Shown: positions 16,959-26,378 of the stretch, piece after piece
How the letters are laid out: the number at the start of each line of letters is the position of its first letter
Numbering within the stretch: the stretch's first letter is position 1
NCBI RefSeq assembly: GCF_900108055.1
Contig: NZ_FNWJ01000002.1
Location: 630,382 to 694,381 of the forward strand
From: Thermoleophilum album
GTDB lineage: Bacteria; Actinomycetota; Thermoleophilia; Solirubrobacterales; Thermoleophilaceae
Direction of reading: 5' to 3'
Length of the DNA: 64,000 nucleotides
The notes under the pieces: generated by a model
The model's input: only the letters and a program-made list of their open reading frames with translations
Database searches by the model: none
Told to the model about the DNA's origin: nothing
Program-made: the position numbers and the translations under genes

Positions 16959-17971
16959 CGCTGCTGGGCGACGCTACCACCCACCCCGGACCGCAGCACA
17001 CCCGCAGCGGCGAGCGCCGCGGCCGTCCGTTCGACCATCTGCTCGTCAACGGCCCGGCGAGCCAGGCGGATAGCGCTGGCGATGCCAACTGGTCCGAAGC
17101 TGCCGTGCGCGACGATCACGGGCTTGCGCAATCCCAGCAGGATCGCGCCACCGATGCGCTCGGGATCGATGCGCTCACGTAGACGACGCAGCGGTGCGCG
17201 GACCAGCAGACCGCCGACGCGCGGCAGCACCCCTCGCGCGAGCTGTTGCCTGATCGCCCGCCCGAGCTCCGCGGAGGTGCTCTCCATCACCTTCAGCGCG
17301 ACGTTGCCGGTGAAGCCATCGGTGACCACCACGTCGACTGTCGCACGCGGCAGGTCGAAGCCCTCGACATTCCCGTGGAACTCGAACGTCCGTTCCCCCG
17401 CCTCGGCTCGCTCGGCGAGGCGCCGATGCGCCTCGAGCACGTCGGGCGTTCCCTTGGCCCGCTCCTCGCCCACCGAGAGGAGCCCGACGCGTGGTCGCTC
17501 GACGCCCATACAGGCCTGCATGAAGCAAGCACCGAGGTAGGCGAACTGCACGAGGTGCTCGGGCCGGACTTCGACGTTGGCGCCGGCATCGAGCAGCAGG
17601 GTGGGCCGTTCGAGCGTCGGCAGCACAACCGCCAGCGCCGGACGATGAACGCCCCGCAGACGCTTGATGCGCAAAAGCGCGGCCGCCAGCACAGCACCCG
17701 TCGCGCCCGCCGAAACGAGCGCCTCGCAGCGGCCCTCGGCGACCGCTTCGGCGGCCTGCACGATCGAGGCTTCGGGCCGTGAGCGTACCGCCAGGGCCGG
17801 CTCCTCGTCGCCGCCGATCAGCGTTGGCGCGTGCACGATCTCGGCCCGCGGACCACACTCCGCGAGCGCTTCGCGGGGGCCGAAGACCAGCGCCTCGACC
17901 CCGCTCCTTGCGACCCCTGCGGCGACCGCTGCCGGACCGCGGTCGGCCCCGTTGGCGTCGACGGCAATCAT
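16955..17971 (-). CDS. plsX: Phosphate acyltransferase PlsX
   Basis: PlsX converts acyl-ACP to acyl-phosphate, the donor for membrane phospholipid synthesis. It opens MIAVDANGADRGPAAVAAG, the VDANG stretch replacing the usual DAMGGD. It has VSAGATGAVLAAALLRIKRL, LLDAGANVEVRPEHLVQFA, EERAKGTPDVLEAH and VVTDGFTGNVALKVMEST. Length 338 is normal. The spacing to rpmF is 55 bases. The change of the conserved DAMGGD to DANGAD near the start is a small oddity. Confidence 0.95.
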   Translation of the reverse strand: MIAVDANGADRGPAAVAAGVARSGVEALVFGPREALAECGPRAEIVHAPTLIGGDEEPALAVRSRPEASIVQAAEAVAEGRCEALVSAGATGAVLAAALLRIKRLRGVHRPALAVVLPTLERPTLLLDAGANVEVRPEHLVQFAYLGACFMQACMGVERPRVGLLSVGEERAKGTPDVLEAHRRLAERAEAGERTFEFHGNVEGFDLPRATVDVVVTDGFTGNVALKVMESTSAELGRAIRQQLARGVLPRVGGLLVRAPLRRLRERIDPERIGGAILLGLRKPVIVAHGSFGPVGIASAIRLARRAVDEQMVERTAAALAAAGVLRSGVGGSVAQQR

Positions 17972-18026
17972 CCGCGGTGCAGACGACCGACCCAGCGCGC
18001 CACACCGCCGCCGGGCCGATGCGACC

Positions 18027-18218
18027 TCAGGTGGTGGTTTCCTCCTCGGCCGCGAGCACCACGCGGCCGCCGTAGGTCCCGCAGTTCGGGCACACCCGAT
18101 GGGGGCGCTTCGCCGCTCCGCAACGCGGGCAGGCGGCGAGGTTCGGCGGCGAGATGCGGTGCTGGGAGCGCCGCTTGTGCGTACGCGAATGCGACTGGCG
18201 CTGCTTCGGGACGGCCAT
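18027..18218 (-). CDS. rpmF: Large-subunit ribosomal protein bL32 (zinc form)
   Basis: A 63-residue protein beginning MAVPKQRQSHSRTHKRRSQH, then a zinc knuckle with cysteines at 30, 33, 43 and 46 (CPRC and CPNC). This is the zinc-binding C+ form. It lies between DUF177 and plsX, the standard position. The C-terminus EEETTT is acidic. Confidence 0.96.
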   Translation of the reverse strand: MAVPKQRQSHSRTHKRRSQHRISPPNLAACPRCGAAKRPHRVCPNCGTYGGRVVLAAEEETTT

Positions 18219-18272
18219 CGGAGCTGGCAGTCTAACCGTTAGCGCGTGTTCGCCGTGCGCGCCCTGTGGGCG

Positions 18273-18788
18273 TCAGTCGAAGCGCAGTTCGCGCAAGACC
18301 GCCCAACGCGGGTCGGGTGCGCGCTCGTGGCGATGGTCGGGCCCCACCTGATTGAGATTCGCCCCGCACTCTGGGCAGAGACCGCGACACTCCTCGCTGC
18401 AGACGATCCGGTGCGGTAGCTCCAGCGCCAGCGCATCACGGGCCCAACTTGCCACGTCGAGCAGCTCATCCTGGAGATAGGGCGAGCGCAGCTCCTCGCC
18501 ACCGCCCGGCTGATCGATCTCGCGCGCGTCGATCGCGACCGGCCTGCGAGCCACCTCCAGGCAGCGCATGCAGGGCCCCTCGAGCGTCGTCTCGTAGCGC
18601 AGTCGGAGGGCGAACCCGCGAGTGGTGCGTTCCGCATCAAGGGTGGCCGTCACAAAGCCACCTGCAGCGGCGTACGTCTCGCCGCCGAAGGTAAGCGGTT
18701 CGATCGCGACGTCGAGCGTGAAACGACGACCTTCACCCGCCGCCAAGCCGAGGCGCCCGACGTCGAAAGTGTCGGCGCGCTGGGGCAT
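18273..18788 (-). CDS. DUF177/YceD-family protein
   Basis: A 171-residue protein of the DUF177 family, which sits upstream of rpmF in most bacteria and affects 23S rRNA accumulation in E. coli and plants. Marks are FDVGRLGLAAGEGRR at the start, LEGPCMRCLEVARRPVAIDAREI in the middle, and the C-terminal Cys motif CSEECRGLCPECGANLN. I chose the ATG at 18788 because the family begins just before this point; a GTG at 18824 would add twelve residues. No strong ribosome site distinguishes them. Confidence 0.9.
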   Translation of the reverse strand: MPQRADTFDVGRLGLAAGEGRRFTLDVAIEPLTFGGETYAAAGGFVTATLDAERTTRGFALRLRYETTLEGPCMRCLEVARRPVAIDAREIDQPGGGEELRSPYLQDELLDVASWARDALALELPHRIVCSEECRGLCPECGANLNQVGPDHRHERAPDPRWAVLRELRFD

Positions 18789-18858
18789 AGCAACGAGGGT
18801 AACGCGCGCGCCGGCAACCCTCACCGTACGCGTGTTCGCCCGCCCCGAGCGCCGCTAC

Positions 18859-19320
18859 TCAGCCGACTTCGGCTTCTTCGCGCCCTTGTAGGCGCTCGCG
18901 TCCGCGCCGCACCGCTGCGATGAACTTCTCGAGGTTTACCTCGAGCGTGTTGAGGATGTCGTCCGCGTAATCCTCGGCGCCGAGTCGAATCTCGCGCTCG
19001 CGCGCCCGCGCCTCTTCGATGATCTCCTCGGCTTGCCGCTGAGCTTGCTTGACGACTTCTTGCTCGGAGATCAACCGCTCTTGCTCCTCGCGCGCCTCGC
19101 GGATGATCCGCTCGGCCTCGCGCTTTGCCTCGGCGAGCATCTCCTGGCGCTCCTTGACGATCCAGCGCGCCTGCTTGACCTCCTCGGGGAAGGTGGCCCG
19201 CATCTGATCGAGGATCTCGAAGATCGCCTCGCGGTCAACGCGGACCTGATCCGAGAAGGGCACGGGCTTGGCGTTGTGGATCAGGTCGTCGAGTTTGCTG
19301 ATCAGCGCCAGGACGTCCAT
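18859..19320 (-). CDS. DivIVA-like coiled-coil protein (SepIVA-like)
   Basis: A 153-residue, highly charged helical protein: MDVLALISKLDDLIHNAKPVPFS, then IFEILDQMRATFPEEVKQARWIV, then a long coiled coil (about 55-125). It resembles the SepIVA/Wag31-related proteins that in mycobacteria lie beside DUF177 and rnc and take part in division and envelope growth. Placement between coaD and DUF177 agrees. Function here is inferred from that similarity. No membrane segment is visible. Confidence 0.8.
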   Translation of the reverse strand: MDVLALISKLDDLIHNAKPVPFSDQVRVDREAIFEILDQMRATFPEEVKQARWIVKERQEMLAEAKREAERIIREAREEQERLISEQEVVKQAQRQAEEIIEEARAREREIRLGAEDYADDILNTLEVNLEKFIAAVRRGRERLQGREEAEVG

Positions 19321-19334
19321 CGCACGTATCTTCG

Positions 19335-19835
19335 CTAGCGGCGTAGCTCTTCCTCTAAGCGCCGTGCCACGCGTTCTGGGACGAGGCCCGAGAGCTCGCC
19401 CCCGAACATCGCGAGCTCTTTGACGCCACTGGAGCTCAAGAAGCTGTACTGGGGCGCCGCCATCAGATAGACGGACTCGATCTCCGGCGCCATCTTCCGA
19501 TTGAGTTGGTTCATCTCGAACTCGTACTCGAAGTCGGAGATCGCCCGCAGCCCCTTGACGATCGCAGTGGCGCCGTGTTTGCGCGCAAAATCGACAAGCA
19601 AAGTATCAAATGACTCGACCTCTACGTTGCCGAGATCGGCAACCTCAGACCGGATGAAATCGACGCGCTCCTCGGCACTGAACACCGTCTTCTGCTTGCG
19701 GACGGGCTGACGAACGACCGCCACCACCACCCGTTCGAAGACGCGCGCCGCACGGCGGATGATGTCGAGGTGGCCGAGCGTCACCGGGTCGTAGGAGCCC
19801 GGGCAAATCGCGGTCGCGTGGTTGCGCTCGGACAC
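19335..19835 (-). CDS. coaD: Phosphopantetheine adenylyltransferase
   Basis: The fourth step of coenzyme A synthesis: adenylation of 4'-phosphopantetheine. Nucleotidyltransferase motifs are CPGSYDPVTLGHLDII (11-26, with the TxGH element) and FLSSSGVKELA. Length 166 is typical. The GTG at 19835 lies four bases after the rsmD stop, so the two are coupled; the rsmD-coaD pairing is widespread. CoA and ACP phosphopantetheine link it to acpP, 3 kb downstream. Confidence 0.96.
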   Translation of the reverse strand: MSERNHATAICPGSYDPVTLGHLDIIRRAARVFERVVVAVVRQPVRKQKTVFSAEERVDFIRSEVADLGNVEVESFDTLLVDFARKHGATAIVKGLRAISDFEYEFEMNQLNRKMAPEIESVYLMAAPQYSFLSSSGVKELAMFGGELSGLVPERVARRLEEELRR

Positions 19836-19839
19836 CGTC

Positions 19840-20400
19840 CTAGGCCCTCCCGGAAGCGCGATAGAGACTTATCAGGGTGTCGCCATAGCGTCGCTGGCGG
19901 ATCGGCTCGAAGCCGAGCTCGAGCGGCGCGTGTCTGTGCGATTCGGTGACGATCACGGCGTCCTCGGCAAGCAGCGGCGCCAGCCGGCGGTCGATGGTCG
20001 CCGCCAACTGGCTCGCGGAATCATATGGCGGGTCGCAGAAGACGACGTCGAAAGGCGCATCTTCGCGCCCTTGCCGAGAAGCCAGGTAGCGGCGAGCGTC
20101 CGCCGCACGTACCACGGCCAGCGGCGGTCTCAGCTGAAGGCTCCTTAGGTTGGCCTTGATCGTGGTGAGCGCGCGCGCGTCACGCTCGACCAGCACCGCG
20201 CTGGCGGCACCGCGCGAGAGCGCCTCGATCGCGAGGGCGCCGCTGCCGGCGAAGAGGTCGAGCACACGTCGCCCCTCGAGCGGTCCGAGCAGCGCGAACA
20301 GGGCCTCCCGCACCCGCTGTTGAGTAGGCCGTACCGCACCCCCGGGCAGCCGCAGACGGCGACCCCGAAAGCGTCCCGCTATGACACGCGTCTCGGGCAC
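19840..20400 (-). CDS. rsmD: 16S rRNA (guanine966-N2)-methyltransferase RsmD
   Basis: A Rossmann-fold SAM enzyme that modifies 16S rRNA during 30S assembly. It begins MPETRVIAGRFRGRRLRLP, then RPTQQRVREALFALL, the SAM loop VLDLFAGSGALAIEALSRGA (about 46-65), and the catalytic DPPY in FDVVFCDPPYDSAS. Length 186 is usual. It ends just before coaD. Confidence 0.95.
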   Translation of the reverse strand: MPETRVIAGRFRGRRLRLPGGAVRPTQQRVREALFALLGPLEGRRVLDLFAGSGALAIEALSRGAASAVLVERDARALTTIKANLRSLQLRPPLAVVRAADARRYLASRQGREDAPFDVVFCDPPYDSASQLAATIDRRLAPLLAEDAVIVTESHRHAPLELGFEPIRQRRYGDTLISLYRASGRA

Positions 20401-20480
20401 ACCGAGAAGGCTGGCGTATCCGCTGCCAGGCTGATCACTGCGGCTCGCAGCCGCCGCCCTCGGAGCCGGCGCTCCGGCGC

Positions 20481-22622
20481 CTAGCCGGGGATCGGTTCGG
20501 CAGCAGCACCGAAGCGCTCCTCGCTGGCAGCGGCCAACAGCTGATGCTCCGGATCGGCCAGCTCGGGGTCGCGTGCGAGCAGTTCGGCGGCCGCTGCGTG
20601 GGCGCGCTCGAGCAGCGGGGCATCGCTCGGCAACCGCGCGAAGCGCAGCGACGGAAGCCCGTGCTGGCGGGTTCCGAGGACGTCACCCGAGCCGCGCAGC
20701 TGGAGATCGATCTCGGCCAGCCGAAACCCGTCACTGTGGGCAGCGAGCGCGCGCAACCGCGGCAACGAGGGGTCGCCGATCAAGATGCACACCGACGGGG
20801 CGGTCCCTCGCCCCACCCGCCCACGCAGCTGGTGGAGCTGGGCGATTCCCCAGCGGTGCGCCTCTTCGACGACGATCACGGTCGCGTTGGGGACGTCGAT
20901 TCCGACCTCGACGACGCTCGTCGCTACCAGCACATCGATCTCGCCCTGGGCGAAGCGCGCCATCGTTTCCTGGCGTTGCGCCGCCGGCAGCTGACCGTGT
21001 ACGAGCCCTAAGCGGAGGCCGCGCAGCTCGCCCTCGGTGAGCCGCTCAAATTCGGCGGTGGCGGCGCGCGCCGCGAGCGCCTCGGACTCCTCTACGAGCG
21101 GGCAGACCACGAATGCCTGGTGCCCCCGGGCGACGGCCGCTCGTACCCGAGCCATTGCTTCGCGCCGACCTTCCTCTCCAGCAAGCACCAACGTCTCGAC
21201 CGGTCGCCGACCGCGCGGCAGCTCCCGCAGCACGGTCACGTCCAACTCGCCGTAGGCGGTCAGCGCGAGGGTGCGGGGAATCGGCGTCGCCGTCATATGC
21301 AGCACGTGCGGAACCAAGCCGTTCGGCCCCTTGCGCTCCAGCGCCGCCCGCTGGCGGACGCCGAAGCGGTGCTGCTCGTCGATCACGGCCAGCGCGAGCG
21401 CCGCGAACCGCACACCCGGCTCGATCAAAGCGTGGGTACCGACGACGATTGGTAGCTCACCGCTCGCCAACCGTTCGAGCGCCTCGCGGCGGCGGCGCGA
21501 GCCGACGGTGCTGGTGACGAGCGCCAGCGGTACGGTGCCGCCGAGCAGTCGGTCGAGGGTGCGGTGGTGCTGTTCGGCGAGTGTCTCCGTGGGAGCCATC
21601 AACGCCGCCTGGTAGCCGGCACGCGCGACCTGCAGCATCGCCGCCGCCGCCACCAGCGTCTTGCCGGAACCGACCTCTCCCATCAACAGACGGTTCATCG
21701 GTCGCTCGCCCGCCAGCTCGCCGGTCAAGACGGAGATTGCCCGGCGTTGGTCGCCCGTGGGCTCGAACGGGAGCGTTTCGAGCCAACACGCGAGCGCGGT
21801 CGCTGGCGCTTCCACTGCCGGCGCACGGGCCCGCGCACGACGCGCGTTGCGACGCCGCCCGAGCGCCAGCTGCAGGAGCAGCAGCTCCTCGAAGGCAAGT
21901 CGCGCGCGTGCCGCCTCGGCCTCTTCGAAGGAGCGCGGAAAGTGCGCGGCAAGCAGCGCCGCAGCGCGGTCGGGAAGGCCTTCGCGGGCGCGCAAGCGTG
22001 CCGGCAGGGGGTCCGGGCAGGCGAGTGCCCGAGCAGCAAACCGCCGCACCAGGTGACGGAGGCGCCGCGCGCTGAGCTCCGCGCTCGCCGGGTGCACCGG
22101 CACCAGCGAGGCCGGGCGGGACTCGCCGCTGGGCGCGTTACCGGCGGCCCGGGCCGCGGCTTCGCGGTCCAGCCACTCGTGGTCGCGAACCCAGAAGCGC
22201 CCTCCCTCCTTCGGCACTCCCTCGAGGCGGAGAAGATCACCCACCCGCAGGCGATGACGTAGCCAGCGGCGGCCCCACCAGACGGCCACGAGCGCGCCGG
22301 AGGCATCGGCAACGCGCGCCTCGATGCGCGCCCGTCGGGGACCTCGTGCCGGCACCTCGCGGACCTCCTCGACGCTCGCAACCACGGTCGCCGGCTGCCC
22401 CGGCTCGAGCTCGGCGATCGGCCGCGCCCCGGCGGGGTCGCGATGCGTGTGCGGCAAGTGTTCGAGTAGGTCCCCGACCGTTTCGATGCCCAGCGAGCGC
22501 AAGGCCTCCTCGCGGATCCCGGGCAGCCGCAGCGGCGCCTCGAGGATCGCGCGGCTGGGCAAGGACCGCAGCGGCTCCAAGGATGGACGCTCGCGCTTGA
22601 AGTCCGGGCGTCTCCCGAGCAC
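20481..22622 (-). CDS. recG: ATP-dependent DNA helicase RecG
   Basis: RecG remodels stalled replication forks and recombination intermediates. The N-terminal wedge/OB domain (about 25-170) has LLEHLPHTHRDP and VEEVREVPARGPRRARI. The helicase has Walker A LMGEVGSGKTLVAAAA (about 300-315), the RecG-specific DEQHRFGVRQRAAL box (in place of DEAH), MTATPIPRTLALTAYGELDV, and motif VI HQLRGRVGRGTAPS. It has 713 residues, normal length. The start is GTG at 22622, seven bases after the fakA stop. Confidence 0.96.
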   Translation of the reverse strand: MLGRRPDFKRERPSLEPLRSLPSRAILEAPLRLPGIREEALRSLGIETVGDLLEHLPHTHRDPAGARPIAELEPGQPATVVASVEEVREVPARGPRRARIEARVADASGALVAVWWGRRWLRHRLRVGDLLRLEGVPKEGGRFWVRDHEWLDREAAARAAGNAPSGESRPASLVPVHPASAELSARRLRHLVRRFAARALACPDPLPARLRAREGLPDRAAALLAAHFPRSFEEAEAARARLAFEELLLLQLALGRRRNARRARARAPAVEAPATALACWLETLPFEPTGDQRRAISVLTGELAGERPMNRLLMGEVGSGKTLVAAAAMLQVARAGYQAALMAPTETLAEQHHRTLDRLLGGTVPLALVTSTVGSRRRREALERLASGELPIVVGTHALIEPGVRFAALALAVIDEQHRFGVRQRAALERKGPNGLVPHVLHMTATPIPRTLALTAYGELDVTVLRELPRGRRPVETLVLAGEEGRREAMARVRAAVARGHQAFVVCPLVEESEALAARAATAEFERLTEGELRGLRLGLVHGQLPAAQRQETMARFAQGEIDVLVATSVVEVGIDVPNATVIVVEEAHRWGIAQLHQLRGRVGRGTAPSVCILIGDPSLPRLRALAAHSDGFRLAEIDLQLRGSGDVLGTRQHGLPSLRFARLPSDAPLLERAHAAAAELLARDPELADPEHQLLAAASEERFGAAAEPIPG

Positions 22623-22629
22623 TAGCGCA

Positions 22630-24315
22630 CTACTCGGCCGCGACCAGCCACCACCACTCAGGATCTCCGCCCGGCAAGACCTCGAGCTCGGCCCCCGGCG
22701 GGGCGAGCTGCCGCAACTCCTCGTCGCCGATCGGGGCTTGGCGCCCCACCAGCACCGTCACCAGTTCCGCCCCCCGACCGACCTCCTCGAACAGCACGCG
22801 CAGCGCCTCGCTCGGTGAGCGACAGAGGACGGTGCGCTCGTCGCCAAGCCAGGCGACGGCCGCGCCCCCGTCGCCGTCGTCGCGCGCGCTACCAGACCCC
22901 GTCCCCTCCACTTCCGACCCCGTCCCCTCCACTTCCCCTTGCTGTGCTCGCCGCACGCCGCCGTAGGCGACACCATTTGCCCGTTCCGCCATCCGCTTCG
23001 CGTTATCGCGCGCGCTGCGTTCGGGGTCGAACTCGACCAGCAGCGCGAGACCCTGCTGCGGCGCCTCGGTCGGCACGACCACGACGTTCCTCTCGGCCAG
23101 CCGTGCGGCTGCCTCGCAAGCCTCGCGGTGGGTCACTCCGTTGGGCAGCAAGAGCACCTCTTCGCCGCCGGTCGCGTTGACCGCGGCGAGCAGGTCGGGT
23201 GCTCCCAGCTGACGGTCCGCGGCTTCCACGACCACCGCTCCGAGCTCTTCGAAGAGGCGCACAACGCCGCTGCCCGAGGCGACCGCCACGACCCCGCAGC
23301 GCGGGCGCTCCTTAGTGGCAGCGGCGAGCCGCGCGCGCCGCTCGTCGACCTGCGCCCACATGTCCGCGACTTCGAGGCGAGAGACCTCGCCACAGCTCGC
23401 GCAGAGGGCGGTGGCGCGGTCCGGCTCGTTGGTGTGCAGGTGGATCCGTAGGGTGCGTGTGTCGCCGACCACAAGCACGCTGTCGCCGAGCTCTTCGAGG
23501 CGCAGCCGGAGACTTGTGGCATCGAGGTCGCGACCGGTCAGCGCGAAGTTCGTGCAGTAGCGATAGCTGGTGGACGTATGAGCAGGCGAGTGGATCGCTG
23601 GTCGCGCCGCCGGCGCGTGGTGCTCGAGCTGCACAGGGGCGCCGCGCAGCGCGGCGATCGCCCCGGCGAGTAGCGCGCACAGTCCGTAGGCCCCGGCATC
23701 GACGACCCCCGCCTCGCGCAACGCAGCGAGCCGCACAGGGCTCTCGGCGACCGCCTGCCGGCCCGCTTCGAGCGCCCGCTCGAGGACGTCCGCCAGCAGA
23801 CGGTCCTGTTGCTCGGGCGCAATCGTCCCCTCGAAGCGAACCTGTGGCGCCCGTGCCACGAGGTGCGCAACGGCGCTCGCCATCGCACGCACCACGGTGA
23901 GCATCGTGCCCTCCGCGGGCTCCCGGACGGATGCGTAGGCTGCGTCAGCGGCTCTCGCCAGCGCCGCCGAGAGCAGCGCCGGATCGACCGGCTGGCCACG
24001 ACGCGAGGCCAACTCCTCGGCTGCCCCGCGCACGATTTGGGAGAGGATCACACCGCTGTTGCCGCGCGCACCCAGCAGTGCGGCACGGGCGACGGCTGCA
24101 ACTACCTCGTCGCGCCCGATGCGATCCAGACCTTGTGCGGCGAGGCGGTCGAGCTCCTCGACGACCGCGCGCAGCGTCAGGCTCATGTTGTCGCCGGTGT
24201 CGCCGTCGGGGACCGGGAAGACGTTGAGGTCGTTCACCTCCGTGCGGCGGCGCTCGAGCTCCGCCAACGCACCGGCCACGACCTTGCGGAAGCGAGCGAG
24301 GATGTCGTCCGCCAT
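22630..24315 (-). CDS. fakA: FakA-like fatty acid kinase (DAK2 domain)
   Basis: In Firmicutes, FakA phosphorylates host or recycled fatty acids bound by a DegV-fold FakB. The N-terminal DAK2 domain has NVFPVPDGDTGDNMSLTL (31-48), whose Asp residues bind Mg-ATP, and LLGARGNSGVILSQI. The middle has CTNFALTGRDLD and HLHTNEPDRA; the C-terminal third is a DegV-like fold region. The length is 561. A poor-complexity insertion at about residues 460-480 is made by a 21-base tandem duplication. No fakB/degV gene is in the window. The recG-fakA-rpmB order is common in Gram-positives. Confidence 0.9.
   Translation of the reverse strand: MADDILARFRKVVAGALAELERRRTEVNDLNVFPVPDGDTGDNMSLTLRAVVEELDRLAAQGLDRIGRDEVVAAVARAALLGARGNSGVILSQIVRGAAEELASRRGQPVDPALLSAALARAADAAYASVREPAEGTMLTVVRAMASAVAHLVARAPQVRFEGTIAPEQQDRLLADVLERALEAGRQAVAESPVRLAALREAGVVDAGAYGLCALLAGAIAALRGAPVQLEHHAPAARPAIHSPAHTSTSYRYCTNFALTGRDLDATSLRLRLEELGDSVLVVGDTRTLRIHLHTNEPDRATALCASCGEVSRLEVADMWAQVDERRARLAAATKERPRCGVVAVASGSGVVRLFEELGAVVVEAADRQLGAPDLLAAVNATGGEEVLLLPNGVTHREACEAAARLAERNVVVVPTEAPQQGLALLVEFDPERSARDNAKRMAERANGVAYGGVRRAQQGEVEGTGSEVEGTGSGSARDDGDGGAAVAWLGDERTVLCRSPSEALRVLFEEVGRGAELVTVLVGRQAPIGDEELRQLAPPGAELEVLPGGDPEWWWLVAAE
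22895..22936. repeat. Perfect 21-base tandem duplication inside fakA
   Basis: Two exact copies (22895-22915 and 22916-22936) stand head to tail. They read as two copies of the seven-residue unit EVEGTGS in FakA, keep the frame, and fall in a poorly conserved loop. An in-frame slippage event is the simplest origin. Confidence 0.85.
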
Positions 24316-24353
24316 CGGCGCGCGCCCCTCGTGGGGGACTGGACGCCCGCCGC

Positions 24354-24545
24354 TCAGGCGGCCTTCAAGACCTTCCCCGCCTTGATGCAGCGGGTGCAGA
24401 CGTACTCGCGCCGCGGAGCGCCCGCGACCACGATGCGCACCTTCTGCAGGTTCGCATCGAACCGGCGCTTGGTGGCGACCATCGAGTGGCTACGGTTGTG
24501 ACCGAAGCCGGGACCTTTGCCGCATACGAAGCAGATCTTCGGCAC
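24354..24545 (-). CDS. rpmB: Large-subunit ribosomal protein bL28 (zinc form)
   Basis: A 63-residue protein starting VPKICFVCGKGPGFGHNRSH from GTG at 24545, with NRSHSMVATKRRFDANLQKV as the core motif. Cysteines 5, 8, 50 and 53 form the zinc site, so this is the C+ form. The frame continues upstream to 24857, but that part overlaps ribH and is not protein-like. It is placed beside fakA and recG, as is usual. Confidence 0.95.
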   Translation of the reverse strand: MPKICFVCGKGPGFGHNRSHSMVATKRRFDANLQKVRIVVAGAPRREYVCTRCIKAGKVLKAA

Positions 24546-24556
24546 GGCTCGACAGG

Positions 24557-25030
24557 CTAGCGCACCGCGCGGGCCTGTTCTTGCGCCCGTAGCTGTCGGC
24601 GCAGTTCGACCATCGCGAGCACTGCTCGCGCCGCATCCTCCCCGACGTGGCGTTTGCCGGCTCCCGACCTGGCAAGCGCCTGCTCGCGCGTCTCGCAAGT
24701 GATCACACCGAACCCGCAGGGCACACCGGTGGCGCGCTGCGCGGCGCCGATGCCCCGCGCTGCCTCCTGGCAGACGAAGTCGTAGTGGTCGGTTTCTCCG
24801 CGTATCACCACGCCCAAGCAGACGACGCCGTCGAAACGTCCGCTCTCTGCACACCAAAGCGCCGCCAGCGGTAGTTCGAAGGCGCCGGGCACGTCGAACA
24901 CCTCGCTCGCCACCCCTGCCGCGCTCAGCACCCGCTGGGCGCCCTCGACCAAACGATCCGCGAGCTCCGGATAGAAGCGGGCAACGCAGATCGCGACGCG
25001 TAGGGCCGCGTCGCTACTGCTCGCGCTCAC
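24557..25030 (-). CDS. ribH: 6,7-dimethyl-8-ribityllumazine synthase
   Basis: The penultimate step of riboflavin synthesis, condensing the pyrimidinedione with dihydroxybutanone phosphate in an icosahedral or pentameric shell. Motifs: [53 protein letters not shown] and [14 protein letters not shown]. It has 157 residues. The start is GTG at 25030, 17 bases inside the ribBA end. It is the last gene of the rib operon. Confidence 0.97.
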   Translation of the reverse strand: MSASSSDAALRVAICVARFYPELADRLVEGAQRVLSAAGVASEVFDVPGAFELPLAALWCAESGRFDGVVCLGVVIRGETDHYDFVCQEAARGIGAAQRATGVPCGFGVITCETREQALARSGAGKRHVGEDAARAVLAMVELRRQLRAQEQARAVR

Positions 25031-26378
25031 GGTCCTCCCCGCTGCCCTTGGGTTTGGCCGGCGCCGGACCCTCTCCGTAGAGGTCGGTTTCGAGCGGAAT
25101 CCGACCGAGCCGCCGGTCGTTCATCCGCTCGGCGTGGATCATCTCCTCGTCGAGCGCCAGACCCTGGTGGTGCAAGAGGTGGCCGAGCTTTTCCCGCTTG
25201 GCTCGCAGGTATTCGCGGTTGTGCTCGTTCGGCGGGTGCTGGATCGGGATCTGGTCGGTTACGCGCAACCCGTAGCCCTCAAGGCCAATGATCTTCTTCG
25301 GGTTGTTGGTAAGCAGGCGGATCGTCGTCAGCCCGAGATCGACAAGGATCTGGGCGCCGATACCGTAGTCGCGGAGGTCCGCCGGCAATCCCAGCTGGAG
25401 GTTGGCGTCGACCGTGTCGAGCCCCTCCTCTTGCAGCTTGTAGGCCTTCAGCTTGTTGAGCAGCCCGATGCCTCGGCCTTCCTGGGAGAGGTAGAGGAGC
25501 ACGCCTTGACCCTCAGCCTCGATCATCGCCAGCGCCGACTCCAGCTGCTCGCCGCAGTCACAACGCAACGAGTGGAAGACGTCACCGGTCAGGCACTCCG
25601 AGTGCACACGCACGAGCACGTCCTCGCGTCCGGCCACCTCACCCTTGACGAGCGCGACGTGGTGCTTGCCGTCGACCAGCGAGCGGTAGCCGATAACCGT
25701 GAACTCGCCGTAGCGAGTCGGCAGACTGGCCTCCGCGACGCGCTCCACCAGCTTCTCGTGTCGCCGCCGGTAGGCGATGAGGTCGGCGATCGTGATCATC
25801 TTCAGCCCGTGGCGCTGGCAGAACCGCTCGAGGTCCGGCACCCGCGCCATCGTGCCGTCGTCGTTCATGATCTCGCAGATCACTCCGGCCGGCGTGAGCC
25901 CGGCCAGGCGGGCGAGATCGACCGCCGCTTCGGTCTGCCCGGCGCGCTCCAGGACCCCGCCCGGCTTCGCCTTGAGCGGGAAGACGTGGCCCGGCTGGAC
26001 CAAGTCGCTCGGTTTCGTGCGCGGGTCGATCGCGACCTGGATCGTGCGCGCCCGATCGTGCGCGGAGATACCGGTCGTGACACCCTCGCGCGCCTCGATC
26101 GAGACGGTGAAGGCAGTCTCGAAGGGTGACTCGTTCTTGGCGGTCATGAGCTCGAGGCCCAGCTCCTCGCAGCGTTCGGGCGTCAGTGCGAGACAGATCA
26201 AACCGCGCCCGTACTTGGCCATGAAGTTGATCGCCTCCGGCGTCACGAACTGCGCGGCGAGCGTGAGGTCGCCCTCGTTCTCGCGGTCCTCGGCGTCGCA
26301 AACGACAACCATGCGCCCGGCGCGGATCTCTTCGATCGCCTCTTCGATCGTGCTGAACGGGGACTTGCGCTCGCTCAT
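25014..26378 (-). CDS. ribBA: Bifunctional DHBP synthase / GTP cyclohydrolase II
   Basis: A fusion of the two entry enzymes of riboflavin synthesis. RibB (about 1-205) has [34 protein letters not shown] and [19 protein letters not shown]. RibA (about 206-400) has the zinc-binding [20 protein letters not shown] and [17 protein letters not shown]. The rest, from about 400, is a charged tail. Length 454 is slightly longer than usual. The start is an ATGA overlap with the ribE stop. Confidence 0.97.
   Translation of the reverse strand: MSERKSPFSTIEEAIEEIRAGRMVVVCDAEDRENEGDLTLAAQFVTPEAINFMAKYGRGLICLALTPERCEELGLELMTAKNESPFETAFTVSIEAREGVTTGISAHDRARTIQVAIDPRTKPSDLVQPGHVFPLKAKPGGVLERAGQTEAAVDLARLAGLTPAGVICEIMNDDGTMARVPDLERFCQRHGLKMITIADLIAYRRRHEKLVERVAEASLPTRYGEFTVIGYRSLVDGKHHVALVKGEVAGREDVLVRVHSECLTGDVFHSLRCDCGEQLESALAMIEAEGQGVLLYLSQEGRGIGLLNKLKAYKLQEEGLDTVDANLQLGLPADLRDYGIGAQILVDLGLTTIRLLTNNPKKIIGLEGYGLRVTDQIPIQHPPNEHNREYLRAKREKLGHLLHHQGLALDEEMIHAERMNDRRLGRIPLETDLYGEGPAPAKPKGSGEDREREQ

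Noticed and set aside
24546-24857. N-terminal extension of bL28
   Set aside because: It overlaps ribH and does not look like protein; bL28 begins at VPKICFVCG.
25134-26129. 331-residue plus-strand frame opposite ribBA
   Set aside because: GC-rich shadow of ribBA with no recognisable motif; the opposite strand encodes a textbook bifunctional enzyme.
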